64,000 nt of DNA. Origin: Pseudoalteromonas sp. R3. GTDB taxonomy: Bacteria > Pseudomonadota > Gammaproteobacteria > Enterobacterales > Alteromonadaceae. The notes under the pieces are model-generated. The model was given only the letters and a program-made list of their open reading frames with translations. It was not told the origin of the DNA and made no database searches. Both the position numbers and the translations under genes were made by a program. The DNA lies in assembly GCF_004014715.1 (NCBI RefSeq), contig NZ_CP034835.1:3720001-3784000 (forward strand), read 5' to 3'. Shown in pieces: positions 1-9,146 of this stretch; positions within the stretch are counted from its first letter, which is position 1; each line of letters begins with the position of its first letter.

Positions 1-1099
1 CAAAAAAGCCCGAACTATCAAATTCTTCGCGAGAAACCAGTGCACCGGTTTGCTTGTCTAACCAATGCAGGTTTCCTTCCTGATCTCCAACCACCAGATA
101 ATCGCCAGCTACCGCTGGGGTGGTAAGGTACCAGCCACGTAACGCGGACTGACTCCAGCGCTCGATACCTGATTCTCTATCTAGAGCATAGAGTACGCCC
201 TCGCTATCTACCAAATAAATGGTATTCAGCTCAATGCTCAGATCCCGATAGCTGCTGTATTCGCGATCCCAGATCACATTACCATTGCGCACATCTAATG
301 CAGCTAGTTTACCATTATACGCTATGGTATACACGGTACTACCCATCACAATCGGCTTAGTATCTACATCAACCAGGCGCTCAAACTCAGAGGCACCTTT
401 TGCCAGAGCAATATCTGTACTCCAGGCCATGAATCCGTTTTCAGCAATCAATACCGACAGCTTGCCACTCTCTTCACCGATCAGTACGCCGCCATTCGCG
501 GACGTGGGTGAACTCAAACCACGCAACGTCAGTGCCGGTACTTCCTGCTCAAACTGCCAGCGCTCTTCACCTGTATCAGGGTGTAGTGCCAGCAACTTAC
601 CTGAGCCCAGGTTCACATATACCAAGCCATCTCCGGCTGCGGGTACGGACAAAGATTCTCCTGGAACGGATTTACGCCACACCACTTCGCCTGTTTCGCG
701 GTCCAATGCAACAACTTCACCATGCTCCGAGCCAATATACAGCTTGCCATAGGCCTGCAAAATGCCACCGGACAACTTTGCACTGTCATCGTCTTCCCAG
801 GGCCAAAAAGCAGGGTTGTCTCGGGTATCGACTTCCCATAGCGTATCACCACTGCTGACATCCAGCGCAGCAACAAGACCGTTTCGCTCTGCCACGTAGA
901 CCGTATTTTGATAGAAAGCAGGGACCAAACGAGAGAAGTAATGCTCAACGCCATCACCCACAGACTCTTGCCAAACCACGTCAGTTTCAAACTGGTTTAC
1001 AATCTCAGGTAGCACCAACTCTTCTTCATCATCACTTGAGGAGCACCCCAGTAACGACGCCATACACAGCGCCAGAGAGGCCATAGTCAACTTCTTCAT
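1..1099 (-). CDS. bamB: BamB, outer membrane assembly lipoprotein (3' end outside window)
   Basis: This is the beta-propeller lipoprotein of the Bam complex, which helps BamA insert beta-barrel proteins into the outer membrane. I translated it by hand from the ATG at 1099. It opens with a short signal peptide and a lipobox (LLGC, Cys about residue 19), then an acidic linker (SSDDEEE) and repeated PQQ-like blades such as AALDVSSGDTLWEV, VALDRETGEVVW and AALDVRNGNVIWD. The frame stays open to base 1, so the C-terminal part is missing here. It lies 9 bases downstream of yfgM in the usual gammaproteobacterial hisS-yfgM-bamB order and is probably co-transcribed with it. Identity is secure from repeats and context. 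Confidence 0.95.
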   Translation of the reverse strand, partial: MKKLTMASLALCMASLLGCSSSDDEEELVLPEIVNQFETDVVWQESVGDGVEHYFSRLVPAFYQNTVYVAERNGLVAALDVSSGDTLWEVDTRDNPAFWPWEDDDSAKLSGGILQAYGKLYIGSEHGEVVALDRETGEVVWRKSVPGESLSVPAAGDGLVYVNLGSGKLLALHPDTGEERWQFEQEVPALTLRGLSSPTSANGGVLIGEESGKLSVLIAENGFMAWSTDIALAKGASEFERLVDVDTKPIVMGSTVYTIAYNGKLAALDVRNGNVIWDREYSSYRDLSIELNTIYLVDSEGVLYALDRESGIERWSQSALRGWYLTTPAVAGDYLVVGDQEGNLHWLDKQTGALVSREEFDSSGFF

Positions 1100-1108
1100 G
1101 GCTACTCC

Positions 1109-1726
1109 TTAAAGTGCTGTTGTGCCAGCCAGGTCATCCAGTTTGATTTGCAACAGTGGGTTATTATCGCTGCCACCGGCTGTCACTGCCTTTTGGTATT
1201 CATCACGCGCGGCGTCTTTTTTACCTTGCGCTAAAAGAATATCACCTTTAACTTCAGCAAGCTGAGCTGCAAAGCTTGCAGGCATTTGATTGCCTAATGT
1301 AGTCATTGCCGCACTGTAGTCTTGTTGCGCCGCCTGAACGCGCGCCAAACGCAGATAGGCCGTAGCTTTTAACTCTGGCGCTTGCACGGTGCTTGCTGCG
1401 AAGCTCAGCTTCTCTTGTGCAACATCCAGCTTGCCTTGCTCCACCGCTTCTTTAGCAGCAACAAAAGCAGCCAGAACTGCGTAGCTAGACTCGCCGTTAT
1501 TCGTTAAAAACTCATCGCTTTTGGTCAGAACGTCACCACTATCAACCAGCTGGTTGTAGGCTTCAGAACCGGCTTCTGCGCTATCGATTTGATGCTGATT
1601 GTAAGCTTTCCAACCATACAGACCACCCAGGCCCAGCACCGCGCCGATAATCAAAGATGTTCCATTTTCACGGAAAAATCGTTTTATTGCTTCGGCTTGT
1701 TGTTCTTCTGTTGAATAAATTTCCAT
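1109..1726 (-). CDS. yfgM: YfgM-like ancillary SecYEG translocon subunit (TPR_21)
   Basis: Inner-membrane protein of the YfgM family, which in E. coli associates with PpiD at the SecYEG translocon and helps periplasmic folding. The 205 residues start with MEIYSTEEQQAEAIKRFF, the typical cytoplasmic N-terminus. One membrane segment follows at about residues 23-40 (TSLIIGAVLGLGGLYGW), then an alanine-rich helical TPR-like periplasmic region to the end. Length matches the family. It sits between hisS and bamB, its usual place. Membership is clear; the Sec role is taken from the E. coli homologue. Confidence 0.93.
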   Translation of the reverse strand: MEIYSTEEQQAEAIKRFFRENGTSLIIGAVLGLGGLYGWKAYNQHQIDSAEAGSEAYNQLVDSGDVLTKSDEFLTNNGESSYAVLAAFVAAKEAVEQGKLDVAQEKLSFAASTVQAPELKATAYLRLARVQAAQQDYSAAMTTLGNQMPASFAAQLAEVKGDILLAQGKKDAARDEYQKAVTAGGSDNNPLLQIKLDDLAGTTAL

Positions 1727-1799
1727 TCTGACCTCTTTATTAATAGCGTAAAGCCAGTACCCAACTTTTGAGTAACCCGGCTTTACTGCGCATCAGCGC

Positions 1800-3077
1800 T
1801 TATTCCACCAACGTTGACAACAGGCTCTTTGCCTCTGCCAGTGTCAGGGTAACTTGTTCTTTATGTTCGCGGAGATACTTAACAGTCACCTTACCTTCGG
1901 CCAATTCATCTTCGCCAAAAATCAGGGCAACCAAGGCATCGCTTTTGTCCGCACGTTTTAATTGTTTCTTGAAGTTGCCACCACCGGCGTTAACCAGTAC
2001 ACGCAGACCTGGGATGTCACTGCGTAGTTGTTGCGCAATGACCGGAGCCTGAATGCCTGCCTGCTCGCCCATCGCAGCAACGAACACATCTGCATTACGG
2101 CGTAATGTGCCGATACGTTCAAGCTCTTGTAACATCAGTACAAGACGCTCCATACCCATTGCAAAGCCTACCGCAGGAGTCGCTTTACCACCGACTTGCT
2201 CCACCAAGCCATCATAACGCCCACCGGCACACACAGTACCTTGAGCACCTAAGCTATCGGTCACCCATTCAAATACGGTGCGGTTATAATAGTCGAGTCC
2301 GCGTACCAGTTTTTCGTTAACCTGGTATTCGACGCCCGCAGCGTCCAAACGTTCACATAAATTTGCAAAATGTTGACGAGATTCTTCGTCCAGATATTCA
2401 GACAGTTTTGGTGCATTCACCAAAATGGCCTGAACGTCTGGATTTTTACTATCCAAAACGCGCAACGGATTGCTGTACATACGACGTTTTGAGTCTTCGT
2501 CAAGTTGTGACTCATGCTGCTCAAGGAATGCAATGAGCGCGTCACGATAAGTCGCACGCGCTTCGTTTGAGCCCAGTGAATTCAGTTCCAGGCGAACAAA
2601 ATCCGTGATCCCGAATTGCTGCCATAAACGCGCAGTCATCAGGATCACTTCCGCGTCTATGTCTGCACTGGCTACGCCAAAGGTTTCCACACCAAACTGG
2701 TGGAACTGGCGGTAGCGGCCCTTTTGCGGACGTTCGTGACGAAACATTGGTCCCATGTACCACAAACGCTGTTCCTGATTGTACAGTAAGCCGTTCTGGT
2801 TACCGGCCCGCACACAAACCGCGGTGCCTTCAGGACGCAAGGTCAGGAGATCGCCATTGCGATCTTCGAAGGTATACATTTCTTTTTCAACGATATCGGT
2901 GACTTCACCAATCGAGCGCTTGAACAGCTCGGTGGACTCCACGATGGGAAAACGGATCTCCTGATAACCAAAAGATGCCACTGTGTCACGTAAGATAGAT
3001 TCTACCTTCTGCCAGACTTGCGTATCACCCGGCAGACAATCGTTCATACCTCGAATTGCCTGAATTTGTTTTGCCAC
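1800..3077 (-). CDS. hisS: Histidyl-tRNA synthetase
   Basis: Class II aminoacyl-tRNA synthetase that charges tRNA-His in the cytoplasm. The 425-residue length is normal. Visible signatures are motif 2 around [20 protein letters not shown], the histidine-binding stretch [15 protein letters not shown] and the glycine-rich [14 protein letters not shown], with the anticodon-binding domain in the last ~100 residues. The start appears to be GTG at 3077, because AGGAA lies a few bases upstream and the protein then begins [13 protein letters not shown] as in relatives. It follows ispG in the conserved block and precedes yfgM. Confidence 0.97.
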   Translation of the reverse strand: MAKQIQAIRGMNDCLPGDTQVWQKVESILRDTVASFGYQEIRFPIVESTELFKRSIGEVTDIVEKEMYTFEDRNGDLLTLRPEGTAVCVRAGNQNGLLYNQEQRLWYMGPMFRHERPQKGRYRQFHQFGVETFGVASADIDAEVILMTARLWQQFGITDFVRLELNSLGSNEARATYRDALIAFLEQHESQLDEDSKRRMYSNPLRVLDSKNPDVQAILVNAPKLSEYLDEESRQHFANLCERLDAAGVEYQVNEKLVRGLDYYNRTVFEWVTDSLGAQGTVCAGGRYDGLVEQVGGKATPAVGFAMGMERLVLMLQELERIGTLRRNADVFVAAMGEQAGIQAPVIAQQLRSDIPGLRVLVNAGGGNFKKQLKRADKSDALVALIFGEDELAEGKVTVKYLREHKEQVTLTLAEAKSLLSTLVE

Positions 3078-3209
3078 TGAAATTCCTAGTAATCTAATTT
3101 TTTACACGAAATGACTGACTAAGCCGAAGACTTAGCCAGATCTGATAAACCCGCTATTATACCCAGCTCGGCTAAAACGTAAACGCTTAGTTTGCCTAGA
3201 CTGTACCGG

Positions 3210-4328
3210 CTATTCGACTATCTTGACATCGATTTTGGGTTCATTCTGCTGTTTTTCAACATAGTTGCGTACCTGCTCTTCTAGCTGCTCGACGATATGC
3301 TCGTTATCAATACGCAGTTTCTGACGCTCGCCATTGATGTATAAGCCCGAACGACGGTTTGCACCGGCCAGACCTAAATCACTTATCAGCGCTTCGCCAG
3401 GACCGTTCACTACACAGCCAATGACAGAAACAGAGATGGGCGTGGTAATATCCTCCAGGCGCTCTTCCAGCTGGTTCATGGTATTGACCACATCGAACTC
3501 CTGACGCGAGCAGCTTGGACAAGCAATAAAATTGATACCGCGTGAGCGGATCCGCAAAGACTTAAGAATATCAAAGCCCACTTTGACTTCCTGTACAGGA
3601 TCAGCCGCCAACGACACCCGCAGCGTATCACCAATCCCCTCTGCCAGTAGCATCCCCAGGCCCACCGCAGACTTTACCGAGCCAGCACGCATCCCGCCTG
3701 CTTCAGTGATCCCCAGATGCAGAGGCTGATCAATCTCTTTTGCCAGCAGACGATAAGCACCCACAGCTAAAAATACATCTGAGGCTTTAACCGAGACTTT
3801 AAACTGGTCAAAGTCGAGTCGCTGGAGGATTTCAACATGGCGCATGGCCGACTCAAGCAAGGCTTCTGGCGTCGGTTCACCATACTTTTCCTGTAAATCA
3901 CGCTCCAGTGAACCACCGTTTACGCCGATCCGAATGGGAATGTTTTTATCTCTAGCGGCGTCAACGACAGCACGAATGCGCTCTTCATTACCAATGTTCC
4001 CTGGATTAATGCGCAAGCAATCAACACCATATTCCGCTACTTTCAGGGCAATACGGTAATCAAAGTGGATATCCGCTACTAACGGAATGTCAGACTGCTC
4101 TTTGATACTCTTAAACGCTTCTGCGGCTTCCATGGTTGGCACGGATACTCGCACAATGTCTGCGCCGGCATCGGCAATCGCCCGGATCTGTGCCACAGTG
4201 GCATCTACGTCCAGGGTATTGGTGTTGGTCATCGACTGTACGGCGATCGGTGCGCCATCCCCGATTGGGACATTACCCACATTAATTCGCGTGGATTTTC
4301 TACGTTTGATCGGTGATTCTGAAAACAT
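3210..4328 (-). CDS. ispG: 4-hydroxy-3-methylbut-2-enyl diphosphate synthase (IspG/GcpE)
   Basis: Iron-sulfur enzyme of the non-mevalonate isoprenoid pathway that converts 2-C-methyl-D-erythritol 2,4-cyclodiphosphate to HMBPP. The 372 residues match the bacterial family. The N-terminal TIM-barrel half contains VQSMTNTNT. The C-terminal half carries the cluster cysteines in [14 protein letters not shown] and [13 protein letters not shown]. It starts 5 bases after the rodZ stop, so the two are almost certainly co-transcribed. The window also holds ispF and part of ispD of the same pathway about 59 kb away. Confidence 0.97.
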   Translation of the reverse strand: MFSESPIKRRKSTRINVGNVPIGDGAPIAVQSMTNTNTLDVDATVAQIRAIADAGADIVRVSVPTMEAAEAFKSIKEQSDIPLVADIHFDYRIALKVAEYGVDCLRINPGNIGNEERIRAVVDAARDKNIPIRIGVNGGSLERDLQEKYGEPTPEALLESAMRHVEILQRLDFDQFKVSVKASDVFLAVGAYRLLAKEIDQPLHLGITEAGGMRAGSVKSAVGLGMLLAEGIGDTLRVSLAADPVQEVKVGFDILKSLRIRSRGINFIACPSCSRQEFDVVNTMNQLEERLEDITTPISVSVIGCVVNGPGEALISDLGLAGANRRSGLYINGERQKLRIDNEHIVEQLEEQVRNYVEKQQNEPKIDVKIVE

Positions 4329-4333
4329 GACGA

Positions 4334-5320
4334 TTACTCTGCTAACGGTAAATTAAATTTGGCTAAACGGTTACGCGGCAGCCCGGAAATATCCACGGCT
4401 TCGCCATCAAGTGTGATGCTCACAGCACGATGTTTGCCCAGTACGACTGAAAACGGGGCAACACCACTGACGGTCATGGTATACCCTGCTTTTTTAACAC
4501 CAAACGCAACCCGTTCCTGACTGGCGTCAAAGATCTCAACCCAGCTGTCTTCTTTAAACACCATCACTATGGTGCTCTGTGACAATTCGCTTTGTGTATT
4601 GTCAGGCTCTGGGTCAGCTACCGGTGCTGACGATAGTTCAGTTGCCACAGCATTTTGTGTTATTTCTGTGCTCACCTGTGCAGCCTCATTCTCAGACGTC
4701 GCTGGCACTAATTGAGGTAGCGCTTCACTCTCGTCATCTGACGGTACAGCAGGCTCAGCAGTGGAGTTCAACTCACCGCTGTCAATCTTATTCTCACTTG
4801 GCGTATTCTCTTGTGCTGTTTCTTCTGCTACCTCATTTGGCACACTGGTGACTGGCGCACTGACCTGAGGAATATCCAGCGCATCCCCTGGCGTGATCTC
4901 ATTTTGCGTGCTGATGGTTTGCCAGAACCAAATTGCTGAGCTACCAATCACCAGCGCTAAAACGGCGTAACTAAACCACATCAGGCGATTATCGTGCGCT
5001 TCTTTTTCAGTTCGACGTGAAAAGCTCTTCATCTTGCCCTTTTGCTCGGGTACCACTGGGGACTGATATAACCGTAAGGTTTCCTGTGCATCCAGGCCCA
5101 GTAAGCCACAGTAGCTTTTGATATACCCTTTCACAAAGGTCTCAGGGCCAAGTTTATGATAGTCGTCCTGTTCCAGCTTATTGATCTGAGATTCACTGAG
5201 CTTCAGCCGTGCGGTGATCTCCTCAAAGCTGACGCCTTTGTCATGCCTGGCCTTTGCCAGTGTTTGACCGAGCGACAATACGTCGCTGCCGGTATCTGTG
5301 TCTAATTCTGCTTCGTTCAT
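4334..5320 (-). CDS. rodZ: RodZ, cytoskeletal helix-turn-helix membrane protein
   Basis: RodZ links MreB filaments to the cell-wall elongation machinery. The 328 residues show the expected order: a Cro/C1-type HTH at about residues 15-80 ([19 protein letters not shown]), a basic juxtamembrane stretch, one membrane segment near 112-132 ([19 protein letters not shown]), a low-complexity acidic/Thr/Ser/Pro linker, and a C-terminal beta domain ([19 protein letters not shown]). Its start overlaps the pilF stop by four bases and it runs straight into ispG. Confidence 0.95.
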   Translation of the reverse strand: MNEAELDTDTGSDVLSLGQTLAKARHDKGVSFEEITARLKLSESQINKLEQDDYHKLGPETFVKGYIKSYCGLLGLDAQETLRLYQSPVVPEQKGKMKSFSRRTEKEAHDNRLMWFSYAVLALVIGSSAIWFWQTISTQNEITPGDALDIPQVSAPVTSVPNEVAEETAQENTPSENKIDSGELNSTAEPAVPSDDESEALPQLVPATSENEAAQVSTEITQNAVATELSSAPVADPEPDNTQSELSQSTIVMVFKEDSWVEIFDASQERVAFGVKKAGYTMTVSGVAPFSVVLGKHRAVSITLDGEAVDISGLPRNRLAKFNLPLAE

Positions 5321-6963
5321 AAAGTATAGTTATCTGGATCCACGATTAAGAGATGTCGTCCCGGTTTCAAGACGATACCCGGTGTCAATTTGTTCCACCG
5401 CATCAGGTCGTCAATCTGTAAATTATATTCCATTGCAATGTCGAACAATGACTGACCTTCACCAATGGTGTGGACGATTTTAGGGTCGTTTAAATACACC
5501 ACCTGACCAATCGAGAGCTTGTCCGACTCACGTAAATTATTCCATGCCATCAGTTTTTCTAACTTAAGATTGTACTTCACTGAGACGCTAAACAGGTTTT
5601 CTCCCAGCCTGATTGTATGCTGAGGGATGCTGGGAAGCATAATATCTGTGTTTAATAAACCACCCGCAGCACGATTCGAGGTCACTACAGAAACAGGTTC
5701 ATCCGGCAGTTGCGCCAACCAGCTGTCTGCAGGCTCCGCGCTTGGACGGGATGAAGTCGCTGAAAATGAAATATCTTCAGGATCAGGCTCATAAAACACT
5801 ACTTTCCCTTGCTGCGTTGAAGCCACAGGCTTAACCACAGTCGAGGTCGCCTTTTGCGGTATTATCGCGGCAGTCACTGTATCCTGTGCAGGTGAATTCT
5901 GGGTGAATTGTTGAGTACGCAACGAACGTGTTGGCGCTTTTATCTGCGACTGTTGAGACACAACAGGAGATAGCGCTGGCGCCTCAACGCGAGTGCTTGC
6001 AGCCTCCACTTTCCGGCGTACCTTGATCTTAGGCTCTGCCACTAAATGGGTCGGCGATTTATGAGTAATCTTAGTTAACTGAGCTTGACGGTATTGCTCC
6101 TTCAGGCGTTCAAATTCGCTGTCCTTCAAACGCTGCTGGATCACCAGCACAGCCTGAGGAGACTCTGGGTAAGTTTGCAACAACAAAGTGGCTGTTTCTT
6201 CAGCTTGTTGCAAATGACCTTTGCGTAGCTCCAGCAAATGAGACAGCAATAGCCCTCGCGCCGAGACAAAGCCACGGTCACCATACACCTTGAGGACTTC
6301 TTCTGCTCTGTGCAGTTCACTCTTTGCATAATATAAGCCAGCCATTAATAACAAGGTCGACTGACGCTGGCCATTGTGTTTCTCGGCGCTGCTCAGATAC
6401 TCCAGTGCCAGCTCGAAGTTATCCTGGCGCAGTGCACACAAGGCTAAATTTTCATAGCTTTGTGCAACACGAATGTAACTTGGGATTTCTATGGCTTTAA
6501 ACAATTGCTCTGTCGCTTCATCATATTTGCCGATGCGACATAAGAAGGTGCCGTAGTTATTGAGCGTATTTGGGTCTTTCGGCGCCAGTGCCAGTGCTTT
6601 TTGATAAGCCTGTTCGGCACGGGCATTCTCGCCCACCTGCTCATAGTAGTAAGCCAGAGAATAGTGTGCTTCGGGGAGTTGTGGCGCCAAAGTCAGTGCC
6701 CGCTCCAGGTTGTACTTAGCCTGCGTGTTATTGCCGTTTGCCAGATATTGCAATGCCAGCGAAATACGGGTTTTAGCAGCATCTTCACGGCTTGCTTTGC
6801 TTTGTACAACCGGTTTATCACTATTGGCATAGCGAGTTTCGGTCACGCAGCCACTAAGTATCACGCTCAATGTCAGCAGCACCCCGGTTCGGGCAGCCAC
6901 AGTGCGCTTTGATACCTCAAAGGAGAAACTTTTTACCAATGAAAACATAGCTAAACTAAACAC
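5317..6963 (-). CDS. pilF: PilF/PilW type IV pilus pilotin-like TPR lipoprotein with C-terminal LysM pair
   Basis: The N-terminal half is a PilF/PilW-type TPR lipoprotein, which in relatives helps the PilQ secretin assemble. It has a signal peptide with lipobox LSGC (Cys39 from the first Met; an alternative start is Met6) and TPR units such as PEAHYSLAYYYEQVGENARA and PNTLNNYGTFLCRIGKYDEA. After a Ser/Pro/Gln-rich linker at about 290-440 come two LysM-like modules (HTIRLGENLFSVSVKYNL and HTIGEGQSLFDIAMEYNL). The LysM pair makes it 548 residues, about twice the size of PilF homologues lacking it, and suggests peptidoglycan anchoring. It lies between rlmN and rodZ, the normal pilF position. Confidence 0.88.
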   Translation of the reverse strand: MFSLAMFSLVKSFSFEVSKRTVAARTGVLLTLSVILSGCVTETRYANSDKPVVQSKASREDAAKTRISLALQYLANGNNTQAKYNLERALTLAPQLPEAHYSLAYYYEQVGENARAEQAYQKALALAPKDPNTLNNYGTFLCRIGKYDEATEQLFKAIEIPSYIRVAQSYENLALCALRQDNFELALEYLSSAEKHNGQRQSTLLLMAGLYYAKSELHRAEEVLKVYGDRGFVSARGLLLSHLLELRKGHLQQAEETATLLLQTYPESPQAVLVIQQRLKDSEFERLKEQYRQAQLTKITHKSPTHLVAEPKIKVRRKVEAASTRVEAPALSPVVSQQSQIKAPTRSLRTQQFTQNSPAQDTVTAAIIPQKATSTVVKPVASTQQGKVVFYEPDPEDISFSATSSRPSAEPADSWLAQLPDEPVSVVTSNRAAGGLLNTDIMLPSIPQHTIRLGENLFSVSVKYNLKLEKLMAWNNLRESDKLSIGQVVYLNDPKIVHTIGEGQSLFDIAMEYNLQIDDLMRWNKLTPGIVLKPGRHLLIVDPDNYTL

Positions 6964-7083
6964 TTTAGTTATAAGCGCGCACTGACAGGTGACACTCGGC
7001 GCAAGGCCTCAGGCATAGCTCACCAGAGCGCTGTTGATCTATGCCCATATATTACCCGAATGCGTTCGAGTTTCACCCTTTTT

Positions 7084-8213
7084 TTAGCCAACCTTCACCG
7101 CTATCGCGTTGTCTTGCAGCTGCTTTTTCTTTGCAAGGCGTTTGGTTCTGTCGACCACGTCTCCTACCAGCTGACCACAGGCGGCATCAATATCATCACC
7201 TCGGGTACGGCGCACGATACAGGTTAACCCGGCTGCCTGAAGTACTTTAGAGAAACGGTCGATACGACTGTTGCTCGAACGTCCATACTCGTTGCCCGGG
7301 AACGGGTTGAATGGGATCAGGTTGATTTTAGACGGCGTACCTTTCAATACCTGAACCAGTTCATGGCATGATCGGTGCTGTCGTTCACACCCTGCAACAT
7401 CACATATTCAATAGTGACGTCTTTGTTGGCTTTTGAACCATCGATATAACGACGACAGGCCGCTAAGAATTCTTCAATGGGGTACTTTTTATTGATAGGC
7501 ACCAGCTCATCACGCAGCGGGTTGTTTGGCGCATGCAAGGAAATCGCCAGTGCGACGTCAATTTTTTCTTTCAGGATATCCAATGCCGGTACCACGCCCG
7601 AGGTACTCAAAGTAACACGACGCTTAGACAGGCCGAATGCCCAGTCATCCATCATCAGTTCCATCGCAGGCACTACGTTATTGATGTTAAGCAACGGCTC
7701 ACCCATACCCATCATCACCACATTGGTGATCGGACGCTTAGTGCTGTCACCATCATGCAAGCCAATGTCTTTGGCTACGCGCCACACCTGACCGATGATC
7801 TCACTGACTTTCAGGTTACGGTTAAAGCCCTGTTGTGCCGTGGAGCAAAAAGTACATTCCAGCGCACAGCCAACCTGAGAAGACACACACAAAGTGGCGC
7901 GGTCTTTTTCCGGGATCCACACGGTCTCGACTTCCTGTCCGCCATCCAGTACAAGGGCGTACTTGATGGTGCCATCGCTGGCCTGCTGACGCACTGAGAT
8001 TTCCGGTGCTCGGATCTCACACTCCGCCTGCAACTTAGCGCGCAGCTTTTTATTGATGTTGCTCATATCATCGAAGTTATCGATGCCGAAGTGGTAAATC
8101 CATTTCATGACCTGATCGGCGCGAAACGGCTTCTCACCGTATGATGCAAACAACTCGCGCATCCCCTCGCGATTTAAATCAAGTAAGTTAATTTTTTTCT
8201 CAGTCGTAGTCAT
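7084..8213 (-). pseudogene. rlmN: RlmN, 23S rRNA A2503 / tRNA A37 methyltransferase, split by a 1-base deletion
   Basis: Radical-SAM enzyme that methylates A2503 of 23S rRNA and A37 of some tRNAs. The N-terminal 289 residues include the CxxxCxxC cluster motif ([11 protein letters not shown]) and end abruptly at NWFRY. The rest continues in another frame from about 7347 ([16 protein letters not shown]) to 7084 and holds the catalytic Cys region ([11 protein letters not shown]). Adding one base at the GG of 7365-7366 restores one 376-residue protein reading [16 protein letters not shown], as expected for the family. If the deletion is real the enzyme is dead, because the two catalytic halves are separated. 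A sequencing error is more likely. Confidence 0.93.
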
Positions 8214-8357
8214 GAAACAACCCCAGATCAGATGACGGCCAGTGCAAATTTAATAAAACGCCAAATTGTACAAAATTTAATCAGCGCTTTCAAATCTGAA
8301 TACTTTGCTAAGCCTGTTGTCTGTCGCATTCAGGCTTAGCAAAGTGCATCAGGGACG

Positions 8358-8379
8358 AAAAAAGGGCGCTAAGGCCCTT
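8358..8379 (-). terminator. Rho-independent terminator of ndk
   Basis: On the minus strand a hairpin (AAGGGC / GCCCTT around a six-base loop) is followed by a run of six T, just downstream of the ndk stop codon. It is the standard intrinsic terminator shape. Confidence 0.85.
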
Positions 8380-8401
8380 CTTTGATGTCACCGTGCTCGA
8401 A

Positions 8402-8833
8402 TTAACGAGTACGTGCGCACAGCTCTTCTTCAGTGAAGAAGTAAGCGATTTCACGTGCAGCAGACTCTGGAGCGTCTGAACCGTGTACCGCGTTCTCGTC
8501 GATGCTGTCAGCGTAGTCAGCACGTAGCGTACCCGCTAGCGCTTCAGCTGGGTTAGTTGCACCCATGATTTCACGGTTTTTACGGATTGCATCTTCGCCT
8601 TCAAGAACCTGAACCATTACTGGACCAGAAGTCATGAACTCAACCAAAGCACCGAAGAAAGGACGCTCTTTGTGCTCTGCGTAGAAACCTTCCGCTTTCT
8701 CTTGAGAAAGGTGGATCATTTTAGCTGCAACGATCTTCAGACCAGCAGACTCGAAACGGTTGTAGATTGCACCGATGTGGTTTTTAGCGACCGCATCAGG
8801 CTTAACGATTGAAAAAGTACGCTCTAAAGCCAT
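8402..8833 (-). CDS. ndk: Nucleoside diphosphate kinase
   Basis: Cytoplasmic enzyme that transfers the gamma-phosphate of ATP to other nucleoside diphosphates through a phosphohistidine. The 143 residues match the family exactly. The start [15 protein letters not shown], the [15 protein letters not shown] segment and the active-site histidine in NAVHGSD are all present. It sits upstream of rlmN in the usual gammaproteobacterial order, but a strong terminator at 8358-8379 separates them, so it is probably its own transcription unit. Confidence 0.98.
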   Translation of the reverse strand: MALERTFSIVKPDAVAKNHIGAIYNRFESAGLKIVAAKMIHLSQEKAEGFYAEHKERPFFGALVEFMTSGPVMVQVLEGEDAIRKNREIMGATNPAEALAGTLRADYADSIDENAVHGSDAPESAAREIAYFFTEEELCARTR

Positions 8834-9146
8834 CTTTTTTGCTCCAAAATGAAATTAATGAATTTATACGGGCGCGAATTATACGCGTTTTAGATGTAAA
8901 AACCTACTATTTCTGTCCCGTGATTGTTTTGTGTGAAACCAAGCCTTATGTGGTCACCGGCTGCGCAATTTATCGGGGACCTCGCAAAACCTGATCCAAG
9001 TCAAAAAACACCTCGGCGGCTTGCCCTATACTGCGCCGCTTTTTGATTTAACCCAATCGTCCGGTTCACTGCAATGCAGGGCGCGCAGACGATTGATTTA
9101 CCCCAACAGCTGACCCGTAATCAGTTCAATGTATGAGGTTTTTGAG
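8834..9146. other. Divergent intergenic region between ndk and trhP
   Basis: About 310 bases without a gene, holding the promoters of ndk (minus) and trhP (plus). On the plus strand there is an FNR-like box at 8991-9004 and a -10-like TATACT at 9028-9033, described separately. Confidence 0.7.
8991..9033 (+). promoter_or_regulatory. Candidate FNR/EtrA-dependent class II promoter of trhP
   Basis: CTGATCCAAGTCAA at 8991-9004 matches the FNR consensus TTGAT-N4-ATCAA at 8 of 10 positions. TATACT at 9028-9033 is a good -10. A start site about 7 bases beyond puts the FNR box centre near -42, the standard class II activator position. The leader would be about 105 bases. Binding is inferred from the match and spacing only. 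Confidence 0.45.
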
